64,000 nt of DNA from NORP240 sp965222175 (GTDB lineage Bacteria; Pseudomonadota; Gammaproteobacteria; Pseudomonadales; Pseudohongiellaceae), in assembly GCA_965222175.1 (NCBI GenBank), contig OZ244938.1, positions 4,030,001 to 4,094,000 on the forward strand. Direction: 5' to 3'. The notes under the pieces are model-generated. The model did no database searches, was not told the DNA's origin, and was given only the letters and a program-made list of their open reading frames with translations. Both the position numbers and the translations under genes were made by a program. Positions 42,668 to 51,742 of this stretch are shown in pieces. The number at the start of each line of letters is the position of its first letter. The first letter of the stretch is position 1.

Positions 42668-43210
42668 TTAGGATATTTGACCGAGTTCGTATTCATATTC
42701 TGCAACCGGCTTACCATTCTTGTAAAAGCCTTCTGGGTTCTCTCTTACATAATTGAAACCAAGCCTCTGAATTACGTGTTGGCTGCGTTTATTCCAGATC
42801 GCGTGGGCAGTGACGATCCGTACTGCTTGAAGAGCATCGAATCCGAATTCCAGCACTGCTCTGGCTGATTCAGGAGCATAGCCATTGTCCCAATGGATTG
42901 GGTGAATCCAAAATCCAATGTTCCAAGTCCCTGGCACAGACTTCTTAGAAAGCCCTACTCGCCCGATTGCACTTGATGGCTCGTTTAGTAAACAAACCGT
43001 AAAGACAAAGTCCTCGCCTTGCTTCCATGCATCCAGGTTTCTCTCTGTTATTCGGACTATGTCTTCTCGATTTGCAGGCGGATCCCAAGTCATACCATCA
43101 TTGAAGCCTTCGAACCTGGTTGCTTCCCAGACAAGATCTACATCAGAGAATTCAACTGCACGAAGCAGTAACCTTGGAGTCTTAATGACTGTATCGAGTG
43201 GGATTCCCAT
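42668..43210 (-). CDS. GNAT acetyltransferase (RimJ-like)
   Basis: A 180-residue protein from the Met before GIPLDTVIKTPRLLLRAVEF, the usual start of RimJ/RimL-type enzymes; an upstream ATG at 43318 adds 36 residues of unlikely sequence. The acetyl-CoA region is GFWIHPIHWDNGYAPESARAVLE and NKRSQHVIQRLGFNYV. It acetylates an amino group of a protein or small molecule. It lies among degenerate repeats. Confidence 0.85.
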   Translation of the reverse strand: MGIPLDTVIKTPRLLLRAVEFSDVDLVWEATRFEGFNDGMTWDPPANREDIVRITERNLDAWKQGEDFVFTVCLLNEPSSAIGRVGLSKKSVPGTWNIGFWIHPIHWDNGYAPESARAVLEFGFDALQAVRIVTAHAIWNKRSQHVIQRLGFNYVRENPEGFYKNGKPVAEYEYELGQIS

Positions 43211-43334
43211 ACATAAGTACTCTAGAGCCTTTAACAATGTGAAGGGCGTCAACTCTGCTCTATTGAAAACCCCCTCATTTATCGGTTCCGCTATGGGTTC
43301 TTTGCCGCCGTTCTCCAAACCATGCTTGAACCCC

Positions 43335-43397
43335 GGCTTTCATGATAGCGGAAGTTGTCTTAGGCTGCCGCTACTACTGAAAACGGCTCAAAAGCAG
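43335..43397 (+). repeat. Dispersed degenerate repeat, copy 1
   Basis: GGCTTTCATGATAGCGGAAG continuing to CTGAAAACGGCTCAAAAGCAG; about three quarters identical to 46592-46651. Shorter relatives lie at about 42606-42655 and 47805-47860. These segments separate the small genes in 42.6-47.9 kb. Confidence 0.6.
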
Positions 43398-43472
43398 TCA
43401 TAGGTAAAAATAGGCGCTAAGTCCGCTTTCACGATACTGGCCGACAATTTCCGGTAAAATTTAATACCCGAA

Positions 43473-43967
43473 TCAAAGCGTTTTCGTTATCTTCACACAC
43501 GCCATCTCGTCCCCGGACTTCAATCTATATGTCGAATATTCAAGAATACTGAATCCATTGCTAGTATAGAATTCCTCGGCATTAATCGATGCATCAGCTT
43601 TCAGATACGTGAGGCCGAGTCCAACTGCTTCTTTCTCTAATGCCAGAAGGAGTTTTTTTCCAACTCCCATTCGACCGTAATCTGGGCGCACATACACAGC
43701 TTGCAATACACTTGAAGTGTCAATCATGCCAAATCCGATCACTTCACCGTCGACTCTAGCGACTAGCAGTTTGTTTTCGGAACTTTCTATCCAATGATTT
43801 TTAGCGTTTTCTATGCGCTTTTCAGTTATCGAAGAAGGGGACCAGCTATCTAAAATGTTTTGGGGATAATAAGATGCTGCGGTCTCGTGTACTGCAGCTG
43901 TATGTATTTCTAGCAGTCTGGACGCGTCACTCAGTTTGGCCGAACTGATTTCTAATTCAATATCCAT
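43473..43967 (-). CDS. GNAT family acetyltransferase
   Basis: A 164-residue protein (Met at 43976 also possible). SAVYVRPDYGRMGVGKKLLLALE (here LQAVYVRPDYGRMGVGK) is the acetyl-CoA pyrophosphate loop, and YLKADASINAEEFYTSNGF is the typical C-terminal strand and helix. The N-terminus (ISSAKLSDASRLLEIHTAAV) is GNAT-like. Substrate unknown. An IS66 element begins 113 bases upstream of its start. Confidence 0.88.
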   Translation of the reverse strand: MDIELEISSAKLSDASRLLEIHTAAVHETAASYYPQNILDSWSPSSITEKRIENAKNHWIESSENKLLVARVDGEVIGFGMIDTSSVLQAVYVRPDYGRMGVGKKLLLALEKEAVGLGLTYLKADASINAEEFYTSNGFSILEYSTYRLKSGDEMACVKITKTL

Positions 43968-44104
43968 AAATTCCAAATCGAATGTTTATGATCAAGGGGC
44001 AAAAAATGTTTCCGGAAACAAAATGTACCGGAACCATAAGGTTAATATCGCAATAGCGGTCGTAGCCCGTGCCTGTAACGTAAGCGGCCGGCGAACCCAC
44101 CTTG

Positions 44105-45697
44105 TTATTCCGGTTGCCAGTTGTGTGGCAACAGGTCATTAATGCGACTGGCCTTCTGAGTCGGTAGCCTGGCCAGCACATCTCTGAGATAGGCATAGGG
44201 ATCAAGCCCATTCATGCGAGCTGACTGTATCAGACTCATCACAGCAGCCGCGCGCTGACCGCTGCGCAGCGATCCGGCGAACAGCCAGTTGGAACGACCT
44301 AACGCCCATGGGCGGATCTGATTCTCGACCCAGTTGTTGTCGATAGGCACCGCGCCATCTTCCAGGTAGCGAGTCAACGCGCGCCAGCGCTTCAGACTGT
44401 AATCGATAGCTCTGGCTATGGCCGAACCCTCCGGCACCTTTTGCCGCTGCGCCAGCAGCAAGGTATGGAAGGTATCCAGAAGTGGCCCAGCTCGTTGCTG
44501 CCTTAATCGATACCGTTGCTCGTCATCCAGATCCTTAGCTTGGCGTTCTATGTCGTAAAGCTGACCGATGGTCTCCAGCGCACTGGCCGCCAGGGTGCTC
44601 TTGTTGGCAGCGTGCAGCTCAAAGAACTTGCGCCGGGCATGGGCCATACAACCGATCTCGGTGATACCCTGACCGAAGCCGGCTTTGTAGCCGCTGTAGT
44701 CGTCACAGACCAGTTTGCCCTGCCAGTCGCCCAGGAAGGCCCGGGCATGTTCCCCGGCACGGCTGGGCGCAAAGTCATAGACCACTGCCCGGGTCTGGGC
44801 ATTGTGCATTGTGCAGTAGGCCCAGATATAGGCGCGGTGGGTTTTCTTCTTGCCCGGCGACAGCATCGGCACCGGCGTCTCGTCTGCATGAACCACTGGG
44901 TGGCTCAGGATGGTCTCGCGTAAGGCATCAGCCAGGGGCTGCAACGCCACACCGCAGCGGCCTACCCATTCGGCCAGCGTGGAACGGGGAATGGCCAGCC
45001 CGGCTCGCTCAAAGATCTTTTCCTGACGGTACAGCGGCAGGTGATCGGCGTACTTGGCCACCAGCACCTGAGCCAGCAGGCCGGTAGTGGGCAGCCCTTT
45101 GTCGATTACGTGCGCAGGTACCGGGGCCTGAACCAGCGTTTCGCAGTCTTTACACACCCATTTGCCACGGACGTGCCGCTCAACGGTAAACTCGCCGGGG
45201 GTATAGTCCAGCTTCTCACTGACGTCCTCGCCAATCCGCTGGAGCTGACAGCCACACTGGCACCGGGTGTTGTCCGGCTCGTGCTCGATTAGCCGGCGTG
45301 GCAACTCCGGTGGCAGAGCCACACGTTTGGGTTGCTGTTTCGGTTCAGGCTGCGTGGGATGGATCTTCGCCGCTTCCAGTTCCGCCTCGATGCCACCCAG
45401 GTCGGCATCGACAATGTCTTCAAGTAGAGTGCGTTGCAGAACGTTCAGTTTTTCACTGTGCTTGCCAAAGCGGTGGCGTTTGAGCAACGCCATCTCGTGA
45501 GTCAGTTTTGCATTGAGTGTTTCGAGAAAGTGGTTACGCTGGCTGAGGCGATCGTAGTGTTCGGTACGATGTTGCAGTATCTCCTGCTGCTGTTTCAGCG
45601 CATTCTCTTGCTCGGCGAGGCGTGATAGCAACGAGGCGGCAAGGGCTCGTAATTGGTCTGCATCAAGCTGGCTGACGTCAGGCTGTGACATAGGCAC
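44105..45697 (-). CDS. tnpC: IS66 transposase TnpC
   Basis: A 530-residue transposase. It has the N-terminal coiled coil (LLSRLAEQENALKQQQEILQ), a zinc-binding segment (RCQCGCQLQRIGEDVSEKLD and VCKDCETL), and the DDE core (VVHADETPVPML, LVCDDYSGYKAGF, DNNWVENQIRPWALGR). C-terminal LPTQKASRINDLLPHNW is the IS66 TnpC ending. Catalyses transposition. Confidence 0.95.
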   Translation of the reverse strand: MPMSQPDVSQLDADQLRALAASLLSRLAEQENALKQQQEILQHRTEHYDRLSQRNHFLETLNAKLTHEMALLKRHRFGKHSEKLNVLQRTLLEDIVDADLGGIEAELEAAKIHPTQPEPKQQPKRVALPPELPRRLIEHEPDNTRCQCGCQLQRIGEDVSEKLDYTPGEFTVERHVRGKWVCKDCETLVQAPVPAHVIDKGLPTTGLLAQVLVAKYADHLPLYRQEKIFERAGLAIPRSTLAEWVGRCGVALQPLADALRETILSHPVVHADETPVPMLSPGKKKTHRAYIWAYCTMHNAQTRAVVYDFAPSRAGEHARAFLGDWQGKLVCDDYSGYKAGFGQGITEIGCMAHARRKFFELHAANKSTLAASALETIGQLYDIERQAKDLDDEQRYRLRQQRAGPLLDTFHTLLLAQRQKVPEGSAIARAIDYSLKRWRALTRYLEDGAVPIDNNWVENQIRPWALGRSNWLFAGSLRSGQRAAAVMSLIQSARMNGLDPYAYLRDVLARLPTQKASRINDLLPHNWQPE

Positions 45698-45748
45698 AGT
45701 ATGCCACTAATGCTCTGTCGGCGCGACCTCATCGTGCGGCCAGTTGGT

Positions 45749-46084
45749 CTACAAAGCGCGGATAACACCTGCTTCACCCAGGCTCTGCCAGGGCAGCCCC
45801 TGAACCAGCGCCTGAAGCTTTTCTTCATCAACAACATGGTGCTTGCCACGCCAGGGCTCAGCCCAGTGGAACTTGCCGCGGTTGAGGCGTCTGGCACACA
45901 GCCACAGTCCCAATCCATCGTGCACCAGAATCTTTATCCGGTTGGCACGCTTGTTGGTAAAAGCATAAGCACAGTGTGGTCTGGCGCTACCGAACACCTG
46001 AACCACCCTGGCCAGGGCTTTGTCCGGCCCGGCACGCATATCCAGCGGTTCGGTGGCCAGCCAGATCTCATCAATGCGAATCAC
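45749..46084 (-). CDS. tnpB: IS66 accessory protein TnpB
   Basis: A 111-residue IS66 Orf2 with the conserved WLATEPLDMRAGPDKALARV and YAFTNKRANRIKILVHDG motifs. Required with TnpA for IS66 transposition, with no catalytic role known. It overlaps tnpA by four bases. Intact. Confidence 0.95.
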   Translation of the reverse strand: MIRIDEIWLATEPLDMRAGPDKALARVVQVFGSARPHCAYAFTNKRANRIKILVHDGLGLWLCARRLNRGKFHWAEPWRGKHHVVDEEKLQALVQGLPWQSLGEAGVIRAL

Positions 46085-46464
46085 TGCAGCAGTTCACGTA
46101 GCAGTGCCAGACAACTATCCGACTGAGAGACTGGCCAGCTCACTTTGATCGATTGTTGACGGAAGGGAATCTCCAGGTGGACACGCTCGTCCGCTCCATT
46201 ACTTGGACTGGGCCGTGGTGCTTGCGCAGTGTTGACCGGTAGTGCTACAAAAGCTGGCGTGCCTGCTGGTAACGTATTCGTCCTGGCCTGACGAATCCAC
46301 TTGTGGACCAGGTTGGCATTAAGGTCGTGTTCCCTGGCGATTCTCGCAACAGACGCACCGGGTTCTTTGCAAGCCGCTACGATCTTGTGTTTGAAATCCG
46401 GGGAAAACCTTCGACGCCTAACAGGTGTAGCGAATACGCTTAGCTCATTCATGATAGTGTCCAC
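46081..46464 (-). CDS. tnpA: IS66 accessory protein TnpA
   Basis: A 127-residue HTH protein (RRRFSPDFKHKIVAACKEPG, then VARIAREHDLNANLVHKWIR) followed by a short domain. It is the first IS66 gene and overlaps tnpB by the ATGA arrangement. Intact. Confidence 0.95.
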   Translation of the reverse strand: MDTIMNELSVFATPVRRRRFSPDFKHKIVAACKEPGASVARIAREHDLNANLVHKWIRQARTNTLPAGTPAFVALPVNTAQAPRPSPSNGADERVHLEIPFRQQSIKVSWPVSQSDSCLALLRELLQ

Positions 46465-46591
46465 TTAAAAATAGGTGGACACTATCGGCTGATCAAACTG
46501 AGCTAGCAAGGTGGGTTTGCCGGCCGCTTACCCTGTAACTACTGCCGTTTTTGGTTCTTTGCTGCTGGTCTTCGCGCCACTCCTGAACGTC

Positions 46592-46651
46592 GGTTTTCAT
46601 GATAACGGAACTTGCATTCAGCTGCCTCTACTGAAATCGGCTTAGAAGCGG
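46592..46651 (+). repeat. Dispersed degenerate repeat, copy 2
   Basis: GGTTTTCATGATAACGGAAC continuing to CTGAAATCGGCTTAGAAGCGG, the counterpart of 43335-43397, just right of the IS66 element. Confidence 0.6.
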
Positions 46652-46712
46652 AAATTAACGCCCGTATTCACGCGCCAGCTCTGCTGGTCGCATGGAGTCG
46701 CTTGTTATGTTT

Positions 46713-47036
46713 TTAAGTTGGGTATACATACAAAACCAGCCAAACCATTAGAGCCACATAAGCGACTATCGTGAAAATGAAGAAGTTGCGTCTTTTCTTG
46801 CGCTCAGAGGTTGGTATATACAGCCCCTTAAGCCCGGATATTGGCAAGAACAGTAAATACTCTAACCAATGCTTCGCAAACATAATCGATAGCAATACTA
46901 ATAAGTACGGGCGAACTGGGTCGCTTGAGTGAGGAAAGCTATACGCTACTGCACCCCCAACCAATGAGAGTACAAAAAGAGCACACCATTTTTGAAACTC
47001 AGTACCTATGAACATTGATCGCCTGAAACGTAACAC
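46713..47036 (-). CDS. Small membrane protein, unknown
   Basis: A 107-residue protein with three predicted transmembrane helices (about residues 17-33, 43-64 and 86-106), separated by short loops with basic residues (SERKKRRN), giving an inside-positive topology. An ATG at residue 8 is an alternative start. No family recognised. Flanked by degenerate repeats, it may be a horizontally acquired small gene. Confidence 0.5.
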   Translation of the reverse strand: MLRFRRSMFIGTEFQKWCALFVLSLVGGAVAYSFPHSSDPVRPYLLVLLSIMFAKHWLEYLLFLPISGLKGLYIPTSERKKRRNFFIFTIVAYVALMVWLVLYVYPT

Positions 47037-47231
47037 TTATATATCGAGGGAGTCCTCATTTCGCATGGATACGGAGAAAGCGTACCAAGGGCTTGGAACC
47101 CCTAACTTCCACTTTGAGTTCTAAGCGGTACTACGATTCTCTTGACCCTAATTCCGCTTCCGGCTTATATTCGGTCATAGAAATATTATGGTAAGCAGCC
47201 TCTCTTGACTTCAGGTACTGGTTGGGCATCC

Positions 47232-47615
47232 TTATTGTAAATCATGACAATCGGAAACTCTTCTGCCGATCTCTGAAACTCCATCTTCAGTTCGAGCATA
47301 TCCAACCATCTCAAAGCAGAACCTCGCATGCCCATCAATGTTTACGTGGATGTAGCCCCATTGCTCTTCAAAAAACCTAAGGTCTATTCTACAAAATTGC
47401 GTTTCCCGCTCTACGCCGTTTCCATCTATTGTTACTAACACGCCCGTCGCTTCCGGAGAATTACAGGATCTAATGGCAGTGATACCTGGCTCATGTGCGT
47501 CGTATAGAGTGCCACTAACAAAAGATCCAAGAGAGTTGCTGAATGAGTTTGTGCACGAAATTATTAATCCACAAAACGCTATTTGAAAAGTTGACCTCAT
47601 CTGGATACTTAACAT
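47232..47615 (-). CDS. Putative small lipoprotein
   Basis: A 127-residue protein with a type II signal: hydrophobic IAFCGLIISC, then the lipobox Cys at LIISC followed by TNSFSNS. The mature part has Cys pairs and an immunoglobulin-like or beta-rich look (GVLVTIDGNGVERETQFCRI). It probably anchors to a membrane leaflet facing the periplasm. No family recognised. The most likely start is the Met before RSTFQIAFCG. Confidence 0.5.
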   Translation of the reverse strand: MLSIQMRSTFQIAFCGLIISCTNSFSNSLGSFVSGTLYDAHEPGITAIRSCNSPEATGVLVTIDGNGVERETQFCRIDLRFFEEQWGYIHVNIDGHARFCFEMVGYARTEDGVSEIGRRVSDCHDLQ

Positions 47616-47948
47616 TTTTCAATAAAGTGCTCTGATGCCTAAATTTCGAGCAGTATCCCATTGAAGTGGTAAGATTTCCATTGGTAGCCTCAGTTAAGAA
47701 TGCTCAAGGTAGTCAAATCTGGTAATTCTGCCTTGGGTTCCATGCAGCACAAGCTAAGGAGGCTGTATATGTCAGCTGTCAGAATATCATAACCTAAAAG
47801 CCGACATTCCTGCGGCTCTGCTGGAAGGCAGAAAACGGCTTAAAGCGGACTTTAATGCTCTGCATTATGAGTTCCGCTAGCAGCTCATTGGACCATTCTG
47901 ATACAGTAAGTTTCCCAAACGACACTCTAGAACTTTTGCAGGTGACCT
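47616..47948. other. Intergenic region with a partial dispersed repeat
   Basis: About 330 bases upstream of the serine hydrolase. Near 47805-47860 it contains GCAGAAAACGGCTTAAAGCGG, related to the repeats at 43335 and 46592. No gene or promoter consensus is evident. Confidence 0.45.
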
Positions 47949-49328
47949 ATGAGAATCTTGTCCTGTTACTCCCTAGCCCTGTTAGTCTCGACCCAATTCT
48001 TCCCCCAGCTTACAACTGCTCAGCCATCTGGGCTGGAGGCATTAGTAGATTCAATAGCGGAGGAACATGTCGGTACTCACCTCGCCGGCCTTAGCGTGGG
48101 CGTTACTCGCGGTGACGAAATCCTGCTCAAGAAAAGCTATGGCTATGCCAACCTGCAATGGCGAGTTCCAATGCCGATGGATGCAGTACACGAAATCGGA
48201 TCCGTAACTAAACAGTTCACCACCACAGCCATGCTGCAACTGTACGGTCAGGAAAAACTTGACTTGAACGCAGACATCAGCGAGTACCTGCCAGACTTCG
48301 ACACCCAGGGACGTGAAATCCCGGTCCGGCGACTGATGGACCACACGTCTGGCATCAAGGGCTTTACTGAAATGGCCGAGTTCAGGGAGATCAGGCAACG
48401 CACATTGCCCAGGGAGGATCTGGTGCGTCTGATCGAAACGCAGCCTTTCGAATTTGAGCCCGGGGAGGCAATGATCTACAACAACTCGGCTTACTTCCTG
48501 ATGGGTCTTATTATCGAAGCGGTTTCGGGCCTGTCATTCGAACAATACGTTCAGGAAAACATTTTCGATGCTGCGGGTATGACCAATAGCTCCTACTGTA
48601 GTAACCGGACCCTTGTAGAGAACAAGGCGCAGGGCTATCAATATACTCCCGACGGGATCACATTGGCGCGCTACCACGATCACACCTGGCCCTATGCCGC
48701 CGGTTCACTGTGTTCCACAATCTCCGACTTATTGGCTTGGAACCAGGCTCTGCATCATGGCGACATACTATCCCCTGCTCTGTACGACATGATGATAACC
48801 CCGGTGCCGTTAGATGATGGCACGCCAATTCGTTACGCCATGGGCCTTATCCACTATCAGCACTCCACCGGAAGAGTCATAGAACATGGTGGCGGAATCG
48901 ATGGTTTCCTGTCGCACTCTCGTTACTATCCGGATGAAGATGTGACTGTAGTTGTACTTCAAAACACTGGAGGAGGGCCTCCTGGGCCAGAGGCAATATC
49001 AAACCAGATCGGGGCAGAACTTTTCGGCACCCAGGAGACGATCCAATCGCAATCTTTGCCTGATGATGTCTCAGCTTTCGTTGGTACTTATCGTGGCCCA
49101 GCTCGAGGCACATACTTCACTGCCTCAACAGCGATGGAAGATGATGAGTTAAACCTGGTGTTGCAAATCGGAGACAATACCCTTCCGTCCCAATCGCTGA
49201 CCTATGTAGGCGATTCCACTTTTGCCCTCAGAAGCACCCTGTATATCTTTGACAATTCTGCCGGCGAGCCGATCCTGCGCATGGATTCCCCTATCAGCCA
49301 TTACGTGTTGAAAGCAGTGGAAGACTAG
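47949..49328 (+). CDS. Exported serine hydrolase (class C beta-lactamase-like)
   Basis: A 459-residue protein with a Sec signal peptide (LSCYSLALLVSTQFFPQLTT) and probable cleavage after TTAQP. Motifs of the penicillin-binding/AmpC family: S85-V-T-K88 (EIGSVTKQF), YNN (MIYNNSAYF) and HGG (VIEHGGGIDGF). A C-terminal lipocalin-like domain of about 100 residues (VGTYRGPARGTYF onward) is common in this family. Likely a periplasmic esterase or peptidase rather than a proven beta-lactamase. Its stop is directly followed by an amidohydrolase-like stub. Confidence 0.9.
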   Translation: MRILSCYSLALLVSTQFFPQLTTAQPSGLEALVDSIAEEHVGTHLAGLSVGVTRGDEILLKKSYGYANLQWRVPMPMDAVHEIGSVTKQFTTTAMLQLYGQEKLDLNADISEYLPDFDTQGREIPVRRLMDHTSGIKGFTEMAEFREIRQRTLPREDLVRLIETQPFEFEPGEAMIYNNSAYFLMGLIIEAVSGLSFEQYVQENIFDAAGMTNSSYCSNRTLVENKAQGYQYTPDGITLARYHDHTWPYAAGSLCSTISDLLAWNQALHHGDILSPALYDMMITPVPLDDGTPIRYAMGLIHYQHSTGRVIEHGGGIDGFLSHSRYYPDEDVTVVVLQNTGGGPPGPEAISNQIGAELFGTQETIQSQSLPDDVSAFVGTYRGPARGTYFTASTAMEDDELNLVLQIGDNTLPSQSLTYVGDSTFALRSTLYIFDNSAGEPILRMDSPISHYVLKAVED

Positions 49329-49329
49329 G

Positions 49330-49461
49330 ATGGTTACCAGAATTTTACTGGCATCTCTATTATAGATTGCGCTCCTATACTGTTCGGAGCCTGCTACCTA
49401 TGACCTGGTGTTACGCAATGGCACCTTGGTTGACAGTGACCTGCCCCCGATCTCACTACCA
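49330..49461 (+). pseudogene. Amidohydrolase N-terminal stub with in-frame TAG
   Basis: ATG 49330 overlaps the end of the serine hydrolase. It encodes a lipoprotein-like start (VTRILLASLL), a TAG at 49363-49365, then in frame IALLYCSEPATYDLVLRNGTLVDSD. YDLVLRNGTLVD is the canonical N-terminus of D-aminoacylase/dihydroorotase-type amidohydrolases. The rest is missing, and the decayed IS3 begins at about 49470. Probably an exported amidohydrolase once co-transcribed with the hydrolase. Confidence 0.6.
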
Positions 49462-49474
49462 ATCCTTTCTTAGC

Positions 49475-50313
49475 TTAGTCCACATGGTTGCGTAATAATT
49501 CGGCTACTTCTGCTGGTGTTTTGTACCCCAGCATGGAATGAGGCCGGTTCTCGATATAGTCTTGTCGCCACTGTCCAATAATCACCCTGGCATGTTCCGG
49601 AGTATGGAACCAATGTTCGTTCAGGCATCCATCTCTGAACTTACCCAGGTCAACGGCCTCTTTAGTGCAGTCATTTACTATCGTCAGCACCTTGAGCCGA
49701 CGACCGTTCGCCAGTGAATCCATGACGAAATCCATGGACGAGACCTTGTTGCGCTTGTCAGGGAGCAACAGAGGCTCCCTTGGCGCCATCACACCTTTGC
49801 GCTTAAACCGTCCCTTCACAGCCAGGTCAGCGGCTCTATACAACCGATAAATCCGCTAGTGATTGACCTCTGTCCCTTCCCGGCGCAGAAGTGCATGAAT
49901 ACGTCTGTACCCAAAGCGTCGACGCTCTTGAGCCAGTTCTACTATTCGACTGCTCAGCGCCTGGTTATCGTCTGACTCCAGGGACTGGTAGCGCAATGTG
50001 CTTCTATAAATCTCCACCAGCACACAGGCCCGGCGTTCCGAAATACAGGTCTCTGCCTGCATCTCTTGAACGGCTTCTCGCTTTGCCCGTGGGGTTAGTA
50101 CTTTTTTCTCAGTGCGACTTCCAGGACTTCCTTGTCCAACATGGTATCCGCCAGCAGTTGCTTTAGTCTGGCATTCTCCTCTTTCGCTTCCTGATTAATC
50201 CGCCGATTGCGCTTTATTACATGCAAGGCCTGAATACCACGGCCAACCACGGTCATGCTGCCTTGTTTATTGTTGCCGGACCTGGCTTGCAGATTATATC
50301 GTCTGGCATTCAT
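49475..50313 (-). pseudogene. Decayed IS3-family transposase
   Basis: Three fragments on the minus strand: an OrfA-like piece with the coiled coil (NQEAKEENARLKQLLADTML, about 50095-50313), an N-terminal OrfB piece (ISERRACVLVEIYRSTLRYQ and RRFGYRRIHALLRREG, about 49856-50062), and a C-terminal piece (49475-49843) where KVLTIVNDCTKEAVDLG joins directly to KFRDGCLNEHWF. The join removes the region with the second Asp and most of the core (about 75 residues). A stop separates the OrfB pieces. Inactive. Confidence 0.85.
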
Positions 50314-50400
50314 CGCTTGATAATAGAATGATCGCGCCGCTCATTGATTCGTCTCCAGCCAGCAAGGCCCATGCGACATTAAACCTGCCCAGCATGGCCG

Positions 50401-50847
50401 CTAGACCCATCGCCTGGTACGCCTGCAGTAGGCGAGGTATTCCTGACCAAACGTCGCCGTCAGCATCTTTTCTTCATACTTGATGTACCACTGATGCGTC
50501 ACGATGACGAAAATAGTGAGCAGGAACAAGGAAGACACGCTTCCCTGATACAGGATTGCAATGCCGGTCAGGGCCATAACGAGACCCAGGTACATCGGGT
50601 TTCTGGAATACCTGTACACACCGGCCGTCACCAGCTTATCAGGTACTGCAAAGGTATCGATATTAGTTTGCATGCGGCGAAACAGATTTTTATTGGTCTG
50701 AGCAAGCAGAATACCTCCCACCAGAAGCGGCAAACCAGCGAGGTTGAATGGGAACTCAATATAGTGAGCAAACTCGAAATAACTGCAAACCAGCCCCATA
50801 CCGATAGCAAACAGCAGGAACAGCTGCGGCGGCAGTATCTTAGTCAT
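50401..50847 (-). CDS. ICMT-type membrane methyltransferase family protein
   Basis: A 148-residue protein with about four transmembrane helices. VTAGVYRYSRNPMYLGLVMAL is the signature of isoprenylcysteine carboxyl methyltransferase-like (PEMT/NNU) proteins, and the C-terminal YIKYEEKMLTATFGQEYLAYCRRTRRW is also typical. It uses SAM in the membrane; the substrate is unknown. It lies 71 bp downstream of a Crp-type regulator on the same strand, probably controlled by it. Confidence 0.9.
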   Translation of the reverse strand: MTKILPPQLFLLFAIGMGLVCSYFEFAHYIEFPFNLAGLPLLVGGILLAQTNKNLFRRMQTNIDTFAVPDKLVTAGVYRYSRNPMYLGLVMALTGIAILYQGSVSSLFLLTIFVIVTHQWYIKYEEKMLTATFGQEYLAYCRRTRRWV

Positions 50848-50918
50848 TGTGTCGTCCTCGAAAAAACGCTGCGTAATTGCACACTACGCAGTCCCAACGA
50901 CAATTGCATTAACCTGTG

Positions 50919-51554
50919 TTAATGCTTTTTTCTGTTTCCTCTTTTCCTTAAGCGACTGAGGGCCACCGGTGTGATGCCCAGGTAGGAGGCAATAACGTGC
51001 TGCCTTATCCGCTTTTCCATGCCGGGGTAAGTGTTCAAGAAGGACTGATAACGCTGCTCCGCGTCGAAAAGTAGAAACTCACGTTCCCGTGATTCTTTCA
51101 CGCAGTAGCCCATCTCCAGCAGGTTGATGAGAAACTTCTGCCAGCAAGGTTCGTTGGCTGCCAATGATTGCCATTTGCTAAAATCAATTTCGACGATAAT
51201 TGCATCTTCCAGCGCCTGAATCGAAAAATAGCTTTCCCGCCGCTGAATCAACGCACTATAGGAAGCAATGTACGTGGCTTCGGGGAAGAAACCCTTGGTG
51301 AATTCTTTGCCTTCAGGATCACTATAAAAGTAACGGAACAATCCACTATAAACAAAAGCAAAACTGTCAGGCCGCTGGCCCTGGCTTACGAATAATTCCC
51401 GTCTCGCCAAGGCTCTGACTTTCAGTAGCGGGGAAACTGCCTTGATCTGGCGATCCGGAACGCGGGTAACCGCGTTAAGAGACCGGTAGAATGCATCCAG
51501 AGCCTCAGCCCCGGTTAATTCGTCCGGACTTGCTGTCAATGATGAGGTAATCAT
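50919..51554 (-). CDS. Crp/Fnr-family transcriptional regulator
   Basis: A 211-residue protein. It has a cyclic-nucleotide-binding-like fold (ELFVSQGQRPDSFAFVYSGL, then FRYFYSDPEGKEFTKGF) and a C-terminal HTH (QHVIASYLGITPVALSRLRK). The binding pocket lacks the Arg-Ser of Crp and lacks the Fnr cysteines, so the signal is unknown. This is the YeiL/CrtJ-like short class common next to stress genes. It probably regulates the adjacent ICMT gene. Confidence 0.88.
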   Translation of the reverse strand: MITSSLTASPDELTGAEALDAFYRSLNAVTRVPDRQIKAVSPLLKVRALARRELFVSQGQRPDSFAFVYSGLFRYFYSDPEGKEFTKGFFPEATYIASYSALIQRRESYFSIQALEDAIIVEIDFSKWQSLAANEPCWQKFLINLLEMGYCVKESREREFLLFDAEQRYQSFLNTYPGMEKRIRQHVIASYLGITPVALSRLRKRGNRKKH

Positions 51555-51742
51555 GGCGCCTGCTGGTCAATTGGAATTCTCACTGCTTTGTCAGAACTTA
51601 ACGTCGAACCACAATCATGTCCAGTCTCCCGCTGTGCGCCTGTCGCTACCCGAATTGGTTCCCCATCACTGGCGCGCATCTGATTTTCGCTTATTTCAAT
51701 TCGGAGATGTATTCTACGAATCGAACTTCAAGTCTGGGTCAC

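Larger units (their letters stand above)
44072..46539 (-). mobile_element. IS66-family insertion sequence with 8-bp target duplication
   Basis: The element spans 44080-46531 (2452 bp). Its terminal repeats begin GTAAGCGGCCGGC and continue with AACCCACCTTG. CCTGTAAC at 44072-44079 and 46532-46539 is the 8-bp duplication expected for IS66. It contains tnpA, tnpB and tnpC in the usual order on the minus strand, all intact, so this is a recent and possibly active insertion. Confidence 0.95.

Noticed and set aside
44516..44923. Frames antisense to the IS66 transposase
   Set aside because: Arise from the GC-rich codon pattern of tnpC; no independent support.
46680..46700. Integron attC site (CGCTTGTTATG near 46700)
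   Set aside because: Only one half resembles an attC end; no matching inverse core site or integron integrase was found.
47949..49328. Antibiotic-resistance beta-lactamase
   Set aside because: The SxxK/YxN/HGG motifs and C-terminal domain fit the broad serine hydrolase/esterase family; resistance cannot be inferred.
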